From the NCBI GenBank assembly GCA_014058105.1, contig JACGCM010000715.1, positions 4,960,001 through 5,024,000 of the forward strand: 64,000 bases of DNA, read 5' to 3'. Of this stretch, positions 24,072-35,044 are shown piece by piece. Below the pieces are notes generated by a model. That model saw only the letters and a program-made list of their open reading frames with translations, was not told the origin of the DNA and did no database searches. Source of the DNA: Kingdonia uniflora. Taxonomy: Eukaryota; Streptophyta; Magnoliopsida; Ranunculales; Circaeasteraceae. The position numbers and the translations under genes are program-made. The first letter of the stretch is position 1, and every line of letters begins with the position of its first letter.

Positions 24072-24555
24072 CTATGCGGCCAATCTGTCTGAAGTATTTA
24101 GGATGACGGAGACAGTATTTTCACAAGATCGAGAGAGTTTTTGACTACCTTTGATCTCGTAAATACCGCTGTCGTGTCTGAATCGGAGTGCTTGATGATA
24201 TGTGGAAGCGATTGCTTCCATATTGTGTAACCAACAGCGACCCATAATCCCGAGATAACGAGGTTTAGCATTAATGACATAGAAAACGATGTCTATGGTG
24301 GCTGGTCCTACGGTAATAGGTAAGATGATCTTGCCTACTCGTTCCTCCCTAGAGCCATTGAATCCACTGTTATCGATGTCGCTCGAAATAACTTGGTCGG
24401 CCAAACCCATCTGGTCGATCGTACTCTAAAAAAAATTGAATACCGCTGCCAGTATCGATCATCATTGTGTATCATGAGCATTATGACTAATGCATCATGA
24501 TGTGGAAACTTGACATGGCAAGTACCATAATCTTCAAAGGAGATTCTGAGTCGAC
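24072..24555 (-). pseudogene. Element C aspartic protease
   Basis: Minus-strand retropepsin with active site IDTGS at 24445-24459 followed by a frame break, then the flap and hydrophobic core (open 24410-24072; VGKIILPITVGP, then GIMGRCWLHNME). It is homologous to the protease of D at 26945-27408. A base change or indel at about 24425 puts the active site out of frame with the rest. Confidence 0.85.
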
Positions 24556-26325
24556 GATTATTCGATTCGGGAAGAGCTTGGCTCTTTGTCTTGAGGTGTA
24601 AGATCATAGTATTTCGATAGCCTCCTGTATTTTGATTTATTAGAATTGCTGATCTGATTGATTTTGATTATATTTCTGAGGTGCATATAGTAGAGATGCT
24701 TCTCCTCAGCTCTATCATTGACCTGAACAACTTCGAGCTCCTTCTTATAATTATCATCTTTGTATGACTTCAGATCGACAATATATTCGAGCATCCGTCC
24801 CTCCTTAAAAATGTATTCGAGCAACCACTGTAGAGCATAGCAATTATCAGTAGTATGATGATTTGCCTTATGATGTAGGCCGAATGGTCGATTATCGATA
24901 TGCTTCAGTGGTTGAGAGACGCGGTAGAGTGAATACTTTAATTGCAATGAAAAAATTGTGCAAATTCGGACGTTCAGTTTTGGGAGGATGGGTTTGTTCT
25001 GTGGACCGCCTTTCCGAGGGTATCTAGTGTTCCCCTTGGTACATTTCTGATCTCCTTGTTCCTCCTTGGGTTCGCTGGTTTGATCTGTAGATGGGATTTT
25101 GGTGGAGAGGACAAATTTAGTAGATTTAGTCGCTCAGACATCATCCTCTCCAAGTTGAGGTAACCGTTGACTTTGGTGATCATCTCCTCTAATATCGCAG
25201 GTTTATTAAGGAAGAGGTATTCTTTGGCTTTGCAGTCGAGCCAGAGAACATTGGTGAAAGCGGTAACAGCTATTTTTTGGTGGAGGTTATCCACTTTTCT
25301 TGCGATCTCAAAGAATTTCTTCGAGAAGTCTTTGAGCTTTTCTCCATGTGACTGCTTAAGACCGATAAGAGAATACAAGTTCTCCTCTTTGTCTCTATTG
25401 TGAGTCTATGCCTTGAGGAACTGGTTTTGTAGTTGATCAAATGTGTAGATGGATTCCTCAGGGAGAGAATGGAACCATCGGAGTGGTTCCTCTCGTAGAC
25501 TTGTGGCGAACAAACGGCAGAGGATGTGGTTGAGATTGGAGTACAGCCCCAATGAATCACGGTACTGCTGAATATGTTCCTTCAGGTCAGTACCTTTGTA
25601 TTTATAAATTTTTGGAGTATGTAAACCTTTTGGTATCTTCATATCGAATAGTTCTTTAGCAATCGGACTTCCTTGTAACTTCGTGGTATCGCCGGTAGTA
25701 CCCAGAACTTGTGCCTCGATCAACTCCTTAATCCATTACTCTATGTGTTCTTTTGTGAAAAAATGTCGTGCTGGCTAAATCGGTAGACGTGCTGGTTGGG
25801 GATGATAAGTTCCCGTACCTTCACTCAAGCGATTCATACTGGAACTTGATGTAGAGGTCGCTGGTCATCCTCCTGACGGATAGAAATTTGGCAGCCTCGA
25901 CTGACTTCTGATTGAACTCCCCCCCCCAAATGGATAGAGGGTTGTAGTCCATACTGTAGATTCCTGAAAATGGTTTTTCTGACGACTCCCTGAGGTTCCA
26001 ATCTTTCCCTTGCTGAAATACGGGAGGCCTCTGGAAGCTGATCGTGACCTCTGGCTGGAGGTGCTTGCTGAGTATTTTGTAGAGCCTCGAGGGCAGTCTG
26101 CATTGTAATCATCTGGTCTTCTTTCCATTTGAGCACTGTCAAACGAGCTTGTCGTTCTATATTAAACTCTTTCTCCCGGAGCTCTCGATCCTTTGCTAAC
26201 TGAAGTTTGAGTTCAACGCGTTTCTTTATCTCGGCGTAGAGATTTGCCTGTAACTTTGTGAGCTATCCCAGATCCACAAAAATTTCGAGCTGAGTTCCAG
26301 CGATCGGTCGTCTGGAAGAAACCAT
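24556..26325 (-). pseudogene. Element C gag
   Basis: The start ATG is at 26325 on the minus strand (MVSSRRP), about 70 bases inside the LTR edge, at the same place as in D. An N-terminal coiled-coil region (25834-26142) is followed by the Retrotrans_gag core with PIAKELFDMKIPKG and LYSNLNHILC (open 25723-25406) and a C-terminal part with LHHKANHHTTDNCYALQWLL (24947-24558). Gag would build the particle. Several frameshifts break it. The part 24552-25578 is the source, or sister, of the extra copy at 22208-23240. Confidence 0.85.
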
Positions 26326-26378
26326 AATTGAAAGTTGTAGTGAAAGACTACCTTAGGATATCATGGAAATGCAATCTT

Positions 26379-26397
26379 TCCCGCAGACGGCGCCAAA
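26379..26397 (-). other. Primer binding site of element C
   Basis: The minus strand reads TTTGGCGCCGTCTGCGGG directly after the LTR end. D has a near copy at 29230-29248. Confidence 0.8.
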
Positions 26398-26940
26398 TGT
26401 AATGGCCAAATTTCGTGAGCTCGAAACAGCTTGAAATTCTCTATCAGACCAATGAACCTGTAATAATATTTTAATGGAAAATAAGAACTGAAATAGGTGG
26501 TTTTAGCGTGGAAAACCTCTAAATAGGTAAAAACTACGACCTCGTATGGAAGATATTTGTGAAAGTCTCTTTATTTTTTGAGGCAGATATCTTTATTTCA
26601 AGTGATCTCTAAATATAAAAATACTTTGAATCTCGTAAATAATAATTTTGCATAATTTTTCAGGTCCCTATCTCTTCTGGAACTTTTTCTTTATATAGGC
26701 CTTCCCCATAGCTCTTCATCGTGCTAGAGCACGTTTTATGAATAATGTGACTAGTGGAGGTTGACTGAATAACTTACGAGTTTATGGGAGACAGATGTCT
26801 TTGGCTTGATAATTTTTTTGGGGTTTAGCTCGGTCTACGTTTTTAAACAATTCGTGGGGTTGGTTGGAATGTTGAATGGAGTTTTAAAAATGCTTGAGCC
26901 TGAGATGAAGATAATTCGAACTCGTGATAGCTCGATCTTA
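26398..26940 (-). repeat. Element C 5' LTR
   Basis: Plus-strand TGTAATGGCC at the primer-site edge. The other edge is set by loss of similarity to the LTR of D and by resumption of the protease reading frame of D near 26940. It shares with D the blocks TTTAGCGTGGAAAACCTCTAAATAGG and CTTCTGGAACTTTTTCTTTAT. A TATA box for the element sense, CCTATATAAAG, is at about 26689-26700. The outer edge does not show a clean CA end, so it may be off by a few bases. Confidence 0.8.
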
Positions 26941-27408
26941 GGTGAGATTGAGAGATAGCTCCTTACAACGACCCTTGATTTCAAAGATACCATCATTATG
27001 CTTGAGGCACAGTGCTTGATGATAGGTGGAAACGATTACTTCCATATTGTGAATCAGGCAACGACCCATAATCCTGAGATAACAAGATTTGGCGTTTATG
27101 ACGTAGAAGATGACTTCGATGGTAGTTGGTCCTGCGGTAATAGGTAAGATGATCTTGCCTACTTTTTCTTCTTTAGATCCATTGAATCCAGTGATATCGA
27201 TATCGCTTAGAATAACTTGATCGGCCAATCCCATTTGGTCAATTTTGCTTTGAAAGAGAATCTCAATACCGCTTCCAGTATCGATCATCATTGTGTGCAT
27301 GACAAACTTCTTCATCTTGAGCATTATAATTAATGCATCATGATGTAGAAACTTTACATGACTAATGTCGCAATCTTCAAAAGGGATCCCAAGCCGACGA
27401 TTGCTCAA
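26941..27408 (-). pseudogene. Element D aspartic protease
   Basis: Open on the minus strand through 156 codons, one of the better preserved pieces of the window. Active site IDTGS at 27271-27285, then IDQMGLADQVILSD and VGKIILPITAGP. The C-terminal end is replaced where the LTR of element C begins, which is the evidence that C inserted into D. Confidence 0.88.
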
Positions 27409-29171
27409 CTAAGGTAGAAGCTTGGCTTCTTTATCTTGAGGTGTGAGATCACAATATTCTGACATTCTCCTGTGCTTGAATCGGCAAGAGTTGGTGATCT
27501 AATAGATTTTGATCATATTGCTATGGTATATATGGTTGAGATGTTTCTCCTCAGCTTTATCTTTGACCAGGACTACTTCGAGCTTCTTCTTATAGCTGTA
27601 ATCCTTGTATGATTCAAGGTCGATAATGTATTCGAACATCCATCCCTCCTTGAAAATGAATTCTAGAAACCTCTGTAAAGCATAGCAGTTGTCAGTAGAA
27701 TGATGGATTACCTTGTGATACATGCAGTACGGGCGATTCCAGATTGGTTCCAATGGTTGAGAGGGACGGTATAGCTTATCCTTGGAGAGGATTGAATAAA
27801 TTGCAGAGATCCAAAAATTCATCTTTGGGAGGACTGGTTTCGGTAGTAAAATACCTTTTTGAGGGTTGCTAGTATTTTCCTTAGAGTATTTTTGATCACC
27901 TTGATCCTCCTTCAGATCAATACTTTGTTCTGTAGGTGGACCATTGGTGGTTAGGATGGATTTAGTAGATTTATTCCTTTCAAACATCATCATTTCCAAG
28001 TCAACATAACCATTGACCTTGGTGATCATATCCTCCAAGGTCGCAGGTTTGTTGAGAAAGAGGTATTCTTTGGCCTTGTAATCGAGCTGGAGTGCTCTGG
28101 TAAAAGCAGTAACAACTATTTCCTGATCAAGATTGTCTACTTTACGTGTGAGCTCCAAAAACTTATTTGCAAAAGCCTTGAGCTTCTCTCCGTGTGACTG
28201 TTTAAGATTAATAAGATAATATAAATTCTCCTCTTTGTCTCTGTTGTGAGCATACGTCTTGATAAATTGTTTCTGCAGCTGATCGAATGTGAGTATGGAA
28301 TCTTCATGTAAAGAGTGGAACCACCAGAGTGGTTCTTCCTATAGACTTGTTGCAAACAAATGACAGAGGTCGTAATTGAGATAGAATACAACCCTAATGA
28401 ATCACGGTATTGTTGAATATGTTCCTTTGGATCAGTGCCCTTGTATTTATGAATTTTTGGAGTATGAAAACCTTTCGGTATTTCCAGATCGAATAGTTCT
28501 TTAGCAATCGGACTCCCTTGTAACTTGGTAAGGTCGTCTGTAGTGCCCAGATTTTGTGCTTCGATCAACTCCTTGATGCGCTAATCCATATACTCTTGTA
28601 TGACATATTGACGTGTCAGTTAAGTGGCTTGACGAGGAGGTTGAGGATTGTGAGTACCGGTACCCTCACTCGAACAATTATATACTAGAATTCTAGGTTG
28701 AGATCGTTGTTCTTCCTCCTGACATTTGGAAAATTGGTGACCTCTGCTGAGTTCAGACTAAACTTCACCACCCAAATGAATGGAAGGTTGATGTTTGTGC
28801 TGAATATTTCTTGAAGCAGCTTTGTTGGTGGCTCCTAGAGGTCCCAATCTGTCCCGCATAAAAACTTAGGAGATTTCTGGCAATTGATTACGATCCCTTG
28901 TTGGAGAAGCTTGTTGAGTATCTTGCAAAGCTTGTAATGTAGTCTACATGGTTATCATCTACTTTTCATGTCGTTTGAACGTTGTCAAACGAGCTTGTCA
29001 CTCGGCTTCAAGCTCTTTCTCATAGAGCTCTCGGTCAAGAGTTAACTGACGTTCGAGCTCATTGTGCTTCTCTGTTTCGACGTGGTGAGTCGCCCGCAGT
29101 TCTGTAAGTTGTTCCGGCTCAACTCAATGATTTAGCTGGATCCTGGTTGTTGGTCGTCTGGAAGTGACCAT
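27409..29171 (-). pseudogene. Element D gag
   Basis: The start ATG is at 29171 (MVTSRRP). A frameshifted coiled-coil N-terminus is followed by the gag core at 28568-28137 (IAKELFDLEIPKGFHTPKI) and a long open C-terminal part at 28158-27499 (219 codons, with KVIHHSTDNCYALQRFLEF). It is homologous to gag of element C. Stops in the first 600 bases and a frameshift near 28150 disable it. Confidence 0.87.
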
Positions 29172-29229
29172 TATTGAAGTTGGTAGTAGAGTGGATGTAG
29201 GCCTTAGGATATCGTGGAAATGTCTTCTT

Positions 29230-29248
29230 TCCCATAGACGGTGCCAAA
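29230..29248 (-). other. Primer binding site of element D
   Basis: The minus strand reads TTTGGCACCGTCTATGGG next to the LTR, a slightly mutated copy of the site of element C. Confidence 0.75.
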
Positions 29249-29836
29249 TGTAATGGCCTAATTCTATAAGCTCGAGATAACTCAGAATTAGCTCTTACAC
29301 TAAAGTCCATGTAATAAAACTAATGTAAGATAAAAAATGATACAGGTAATTTAGCGTGGAAAACCTCTAAATAGGTATAAAAACCATGACCTCGAGTTGA
29401 GGGTTTTAGTAACAGTGACTTTTATTACTTGAGGATGATATCTTATTACAAGTGATCTCTCGAACTATAAATACTTGATCTCGCAAATAAGAAGTTTGGC
29501 ATTTTGAGAATCTAGAAAATATAGTTTTCTTGGTAATTTCTAGGATATTTTTCTGGTCATTGTCTCTTCTAGAACTTTTTCTTTATTTAGACCTTGTCCA
29601 CAGTTCTCTATCGTGCTGAAGCACGTTCTCCGAACAACATGGTAAGTGATGCTTGACTGAGTAACTGTTGAGTTCATGAGAGATAGGTGTCTTTGACTTG
29701 TTCATGTTTTTCTGTTGTGCTCGACCCACATTTTTTATATGTTCGTGGTGTAGGTGTCAATGCTGACTATTTATGTCACATGTAGAATGCGTTAGTATGA
29801 TATGTAGGTAGTTCGAACTATAAATAGTTCGAATTA
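29249..29836 (-). repeat. Element D 5' LTR
   Basis: It starts TGTAATGGCC on the plus strand and is related to 26398-26940 along its length. The outer edge is near 29836, at the place where PMD coding sequence begins on the minus strand. The last 26 bases form the palindrome-like AGTTCGAACTATAAATAGTTCGAATT (29810-29835). No clean CA end, so the edge is approximate. Confidence 0.78.
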
Positions 29837-30679
29837 GGGTAGATCGAGGGATATGTCCCTATACATATGACCACTCTTGACAAAAAATAAACTGCATCCC
29901 AAAATATGCAATACGTTAGCTCGAACATGTCTATCCAACTCATCATTAGGCATATCATCATTACAAGCATTGTCACCACTAAATGTAGTCTTCAGCCAAA
30001 CCACAACGACTCGGCATGAACCAGATAGAAGTTTCAGCATCTCATCATTATTCTGCCCAAGTAATTTTGACATGAGCTTACTATAAAACTCAGTATCTTT
30101 CTTTGTATTTGGGTCACGCTGCCTTGTATAACAAATTGGCCGACCTCCAACTGGGATACCTATAATATGGTGGACATCATCAAGCGTAATTGTCATTTCA
30201 CCAATAGGCAAATAAAAGGTATTAGCTTCTGGTTTCCACTTCTCCACCCAAGTATTGATCACAACCTTGTTGTTATTTTTAAAGCATGCATCTAAAACTC
30301 TGTTAAGGCATATATCAATCATTTTAGCCATAAATTTCTTACACTCATTGCGCCAATTCCATTTGCTAAGATTGGACCCATGCTGTTTTAGATTAAGCAA
30401 ATTGGTGTCTAGCCCATCCCATATATTTGTAGCCCTGTGGTATCCGAAAGAGGGAAGTAATATGTTCCCATAAAGGCCACTAGAATATTTGGGCATCTCG
30501 GGACCATCTGAGTCCTCACCAGAAGAATCACTCTCACGGATACGCAAAGGGACCACAAAATCACCACCAGGTACAACATCTCCAATGGGTACACCAACAC
30601 CCCTACCACTTCCTCCAACATCTTCAATATATATGTACCTCAACATCCCTAATACTAGGTACAACATCATTAATAAATG

Positions 30680-32155
30680 GGAAGAGATTCACATACACTC
30701 AAAAATGATACACTCATCAAACACTCAAACCTTACTGCATGCTGTTTAATTTTACTGCTGAGCTAAGATCGTCTTGAGAGGCAAAAATTGTATAGGTGGC
30801 AAAAATAACTGATGTGGTAAAAATTCGAAATATTGTTATCTCTCATCTCACTTGTACTCTTTGTACTCACTCAAATCAGTTTCTAAATGCCCGTATTGCA
30901 GTTGAAACTCTATGGATACTTGCCTTTCCCGTTTTACAGTTTCCAATCCTTCCATACGTACTAGTACTTCATCAACCTCTTCATTATGATGACAGATTAG
31001 GGGAATTACTTCATTCTCGTAGCCATCATTTTCCTCTATGCCAAAACACCCATTGAATAAACTATACACCCATTCAAATATCATAAAACCCATAGATCTG
31101 TAACAGAAACCAGTTTTACTAAGTTATGTTTTTGGTGTTTTGGTGCTCTGAACCCTGCATGTTGTTGTCAAACATGCAATGTTGAACCTCATATCGATAA
31201 CCACAAATTATCGCATACAAAAGCTCGATAATTATCCTGTCGCAGATGCAGTGTTCGACAATTATGTTGATGCTTATATTATCGTGTATTGTATATATCA
31301 ATAATTAATTGTTCCTACTTGCATATTTCTCCTACTCCATTGCTAAAAAAAATGTTGACCGTCACAACATTTTGACATTTCCTGCTAAATCCAAACAAAA
31401 AATTAGAGTACCCTACTAACCGGTTTGTTAGGGATGTTGTCTTCTAGGTCTAACCCCAATGTACTATACTAAAACCACAACAACTAATTTAGCTCTACAA
31501 TTCTTGAGGACAAAGGTATAATTATCCCAAAAAACCCATCTTTATATCATTACTCTACAACCACATCAAATTAATCCACACTCAAAATCACAAACCCAAA
31601 ATTTAGAACCCACAATCAAAATCAAATCCCCACATTCATAATCACAGGCCCAAAATCACATCCTCAGATATAGAGGGAACACAAATTTGAAAGATGGCAC
31701 TCAAAATAATAAGAGAGTATGAAAGAGAGTCATACTTGAACTGGAGATAATAGGGGAAGACAGATAGAGAGTCGTACCTATATTCGTATTCGTTTATGAA
31801 TTTGAATTTCATGTAGAGAGAGTGGGAGTAACGAGAGATAAGAGGGGAAGAAAGAGAATAATTGTCACCTCATAAAGGCAAGTCATTGCCACCTCATTAC
31901 TAATTCCCTACCAATTAATAATAACTGTCACCTCCTCTACAGATATGTGACTCTAGTTGAGTGTTTGATGAGTATAGCATTTTTGATTGTATGTAAATCC
32001 CTTTCCACAATTGCCACCTCATAAAGAGAGATCGTTACCACCTCATTACTAATTCCATACCAATTAATAACAATTGCCACCTCCTCTACAAATATGTGTC
32101 TCTAGTTTAGTGTTTGATGAATGTCGCGTTTTTGAGTATATGTAAATCCCTTCCC
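30680..32155. mobile_element. M1: Mutator-like non-autonomous insertion in P1
   Basis: The terminal inverted repeats are about 50 bp: GGGAAGAGATTCACATA at the left, and the reverse complement of the right end is GGGAAGGGATTTACATA, both continuing into ACTCAAAAA and TCATCAAACACT. The flanks TTAATAAAT (30671-30679) and TTGATAGAT (32156-32164) agree at 7 of 9 bases, consistent with the 9-bp duplication made by Mutator-like transposases. No transposase inside. One short minus-strand frame (31093-30848) has no recognised domain. Confidence 0.72.
31863..32150. repeat. Tandem duplication of about 145 bp at the right end of M1
   Basis: The stretch from TTGTCACCTCATAAAGGCAA (31863) to TGTAAATCCC (about 32008) is repeated at about 32008-32150. 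The right terminal repeat of M1 is therefore present twice, once internally. Confidence 0.8.
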
Positions 32156-33060
32156 TTGATAGATACCTCAACAACCCCACAACTTCCCCTGATATCTCCA
32201 ATAAGTACCTCAACACCCCAACTACCTCCAACATCTCCAACACCTATATCAAAATCCCTACCACTTTCAACATCTCTAAGTATCTCAAAATCCCCACCAC
32301 TTCCACTAACATTTTCAACAGATACAATATCTTTTTCTTCTGTTGTGCCTTTAGTATTTACTATGTTTTCCATGTCTACTATTTGATCGTGGGGGTCACC
32401 TTATTCTTCTATTAACCCCTCAATCATAATGTTTATTTCATCACTTATTGCACCCATCTTTTCTAGACCACCATCATTACCATTACCTTCTTCTTGAACT
32501 ATAGTGGCATCCCTCAATTCAACCTGCTCAGTAGCTTGCACAGTTTCTTCATCAACTGCTCCCTCCCTCACTTTGTCAACTACATCTATGGGTTGAGGTT
32601 GTACTTCACTAGTTGGTCCATCGCCCGATTCAACATTTTCCATATTTAAAAAGCTCTCAAATTCATCATTCGTTTCAACCATAACCTCGTCACTGGGATT
32701 AGTTATCTGTTATGGGTTTTCAACGTAGCCCACATGACCAAACATAATAGGTTCTACTTTCCATGTGTTGTTCCGTAGTTGATGCCACCAATGCTTTTTC
32801 AACCAGCCTAGACTCCATTTTTTTCATTCTCTTAGACACATGACCTACACCTCTCACTTCAGCAACTTCTCCAACTTCTCCAACTTCTCTTTTTCAAGCT
32901 TCTTCTTCTGAGCATCAGGATCTAATTCCTTATGTGGCTCTTTTTGTTCAACTCCCTCTTTGGTTGGTAAAGCTTCTTTCTCCACCTATCCAGTTGTCTT
33001 CGAGGCCTCCCCAGATACATCTTCTTCAAGTGCATTTACCTTACTTCCTTTCTTTACAAA

Positions 33061-33995
33061 TAATTAGATAAAACAAAGTCAATTCAATAAGTGATAATAC
33101 GGTACGATATAGAACCGTATAATATATGTAACCTTCACCGTATAATATACAGATACGGCAAACGTAAGCTAAGATATAGTAACCGTAAGTTGACTCTGTC
33201 ATTATGGGGCCTAAATTATTACACAGTTACCGTATCTGTAATACTTATGGTGAGAGGTAGAAACCAAACCAAAGATTCCCTAGTTTTTTTGGGCAAAGAA
33301 GGGGATGAAACTGTAGCGTAATAAGAGATAATGTAGTACTGCCAATCGACTTGAGGTTGAAAAATCATTGAAACCCAGAAAATCACAATTTTGTTGCTTC
33401 AACTCCTGAATAAACAAAATTCACAACGGTTGCAATGTGATTTAGATACCTATTAACGATAAGGAAGAGTGTCTTTCAAATTCCAACGATTGCACTCCAA
33501 TTGGAGATAAGAAGGGTGTACTTAGCCGTTCAAACTGACCGGCGACTTTAGAGGAGAAAGTAGGGGGTTGGCAGTGTGGGTTTTTAGCTTTTGTTTTGAT
33601 TTTTTGATTTTCTTTTTTTTCTGCTTATTATCACAAGGATTTGGCAGGGGTGTTTTTTACCTTAAATGAAAAGGTCGGGGTTGCCTTTATTATGAGGTTG
33701 TTTTTCCCATTTGCGTAATGCCCACCTTACTTCTAATACTTTTTTCCTCTCCAACAGTAGCAACATTCAAATAGAGTTTACTAAATGAGAATATACTTTG
33801 ATATACAACTCATTGTTCTCCATCCTTAAGATAATTCAGAAAATCATATATTAAGATTTTCAAAAATTCGCCAGAAATTTGAAGTAACGGCGGACTAGTT
33901 GATCGAAATAAAAACTCAACCCTAAATCTGTTAAAATAATTACTATAAAGATATTGCAGTGGATAGTAGACATAATAGCACTCTCAAGTTGCTAA
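33061..33995. other. Upstream region of P1, with ACCGTAT motif cluster; otherwise nothing recognised
   Basis: AT-rich. At 33095-33240 the word ACCGTAT or its complement ATACGGT/ATACGGC occurs about five times, two of them inside ACCGTATAATATA. I see no coding sequence. The stretch 33250-33995 is without recognised features. Confidence 0.5.
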
Positions 33996-34293
33996 GAGCA
34001 TCTATTGTAGCTAGGTGAAGGATGACATAACAAGGTGGATTCCATCCTTCACCTTATTTGAGCCATAATCCATCCACGGCAGTTAGGTCACTCTACCTAT
34101 GTGTCCACCCAAATCCCACCTTGAGGGTGGTCTTACCACCCTCAGAACATCTGCAGTAGCTAGGTGAAGGATGACATGGCAAGGTGGGATTCCATCCTTC
34201 ACCTTGTTGGAGCTACAATCCACCTACAACTGCTAGGTCACTCTGCCTACATGTCCACCCAAAACTCACCTTGAGGGTGGTCTTATCACCCTT
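33996..34293. repeat. Left end of H1, tandemly duplicated (period 149 bp)
   Basis: GAGCATCTATTGTAGC at 33996 recurs as GAACATCTGCAGTAGC at 34145, and the next 130 bases match (GGTGAAGGATGACATRRCAAGGTGG, then CACCTTGAGGGTGGTCTTA). Each unit contains the inverted pair AGGTGAAGGATG / CATCCTTCACCT. The element thus has two copies of its left terminus. Confidence 0.85.
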
Positions 34294-34318
34294 AAGGTGG
34301 ATTTTGGGTGGAATGATA

Positions 34319-34509
34319 CCCCGCAGTTCTGAACTGTGCGACATTAATAACCAATTATATTATGACACTTGTCAAGATTTAAGTGGCTCTCCTGCCTCGC
34401 AGTTTTGAACTGCAAGGCATATATACGTTTATGATAAAGGCATGTAGACGGCTGTGGTTTAAAGTATTTGCAATGGCAAGTTGATACCTCACAGTTCTGA
34501 ACTGTGTGG
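34319..34509. promoter_or_regulatory. H1 palindrome cluster 1, upstream of transposase (3 copies)
   Basis: Palindromes near CCGCAGTTCTGAACTGCGG are at 34319-34341, 34394-34418 and 34487-34509, the last followed by a block found also at the ORF1 side. They lie 0.5-0.7 kb upstream of the transposase start. Binding by ORF1 or transposase is a guess. Confidence 0.75.
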
Positions 34510-34586
34510 TTAGGACCTACATGAAATCTTATTTCTTTCCCTCTCCGTACTTGGTTTTTTTGGTGATCAAAAGAGTTATATTGTTA

Positions 34587-34761
34587 GGCAAACTTGCTTG
34601 ACAAGAAGCTCAACTGCTATATCTTTTGGTAAACTTATTTGACAAGCACCTCAATAACTATATTTTTAGGCAAACTTGTTTAACAAGTAGCTCAACGGCT
34701 TAGTTTATTTCATAAACTTGTTCAACAAGAAGCTCAACGGCTAGTTTTTATTATCTATAAA
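34587..34761 (+). promoter_or_regulatory. Transposase promoter of H1: 4 x 41-bp repeats and TATA box
   Basis: Units start at 34587, 34628, 34669 and 34711, each near GGCAAACTTGTTNAACAAGNAGCTCAACGG, with the inner palindrome CTTGTTNAACAAG. A TATA box TCTATAAAAG follows at 34754-34763, then AAGCCATTCATTACACTCTATTC. The same order, with one repeat unit, is found reversed upstream of ORF1 (38088 to 38037), so the two convergent genes share promoter sequence. Confidence 0.7.
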
Positions 34762-35044
34762 AGCCATTCATTACACTCTATTCTTTTACTCTTCTACAGT
34801 CTACTTTATTCTCTTAATCTTTTACACTCTTCTCTATTATCTAGTTATCAATTTAGCCTAATAATATCTTACCTATTACTCTTATCCTTGTCATCGCCGT
34901 CTTCATCCTTGTCCAGAACCGAAGAGCTCTTCCTGCGTCAAATTATGATGATGCATGAGTATAGTAAAGGTTCTCATTGAGATAGGTGAAGCGGAAGGAA
35001 AAGAGCAACAGGTGACATTATCACGGATGCGGGGAGGTAGTAAA

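Larger units (their letters stand above)
18729..26940 (-). mobile_element. Element C: Tat-lineage gypsy retrotransposon, nested in D, 3' LTR lost
   Basis: Close relative of D: same primer site sequence, related LTR, gag and protease. The 5' LTR is 26398-26940. Going left: gag (to 24556), protease, partial RT, an extra 1.03-kb copy of gag, integrase, minisatellite and antisense gene. The 3' LTR is absent, removed by the event that made the junction at 18728, so no target duplication can be read. RT palm C-terminal part, RNase H and part of the second RNase H are also missing and are replaced by the duplicated gag segment. Confidence 0.75.
1..29836 (-). mobile_element. Element D: outer nested Tat-lineage Ty3/gypsy retrotransposon
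   Basis: I read the left third of the window as one minus-strand LTR retrotransposon interrupted by two others. From right to left the visible pieces of D are the 5' LTR (29249-29836), primer site, gag (to 27409) and protease (to 26945), then nested element C. The RT fragment at 18545-18728 follows, then nested element A, then RT, two RNase H domains and integrase (5591-2690), a minisatellite and the antisense coiled-coil gene up to position 1. Its 3' LTR lies outside the window. The second RNase H after the pol RNase H is a hallmark of the Tat group. Joining the left and right pieces is an inference: domain order and orientation fit, but sequence between protease and RT is missing at the 18728 junction. 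They could be two elements. Confidence 0.65.
29834..33060 (-). pseudogene. Plant mobile domain gene P1, broken
   Basis: Minus-strand gene in two visible parts. The 5' part (about 33060 to 32156, open at 32682-32401 and 32373-32107) codes for a low-complexity acidic region with repeats near GDVGGSWGVEVLIGDI. The 3' part (30670-29834) is open through 278 codons: a similar Gly-rich stretch, then the PMD with WVEKWKPEANTFYLPIGEM, TITLDDVHHIIGIPVGG and a helical region ending MYRDISLDLP. Between the parts is the Mutator-like insertion 30680-32155. The C-terminal half of the PMD is lost at the LTR of element D. PMD proteins (MAIN/MAIL family, PF10536) act in the nucleus and are shared by host genes and transposons. 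It is not clear which this one was. Confidence 0.8.

Noticed and set aside
1..29836. An endogenous pararetrovirus instead of retrotransposons
   Set aside because: LTRs, primer sites, a polypurine tract and integrase domains are present, and no movement-protein-like or coat region is seen.
34384..34418. Short palindromes as tRNA or microRNA genes
   Set aside because: Palindromes are only 20-25 bases with no tRNA fold, and they recur as a dispersed motif.
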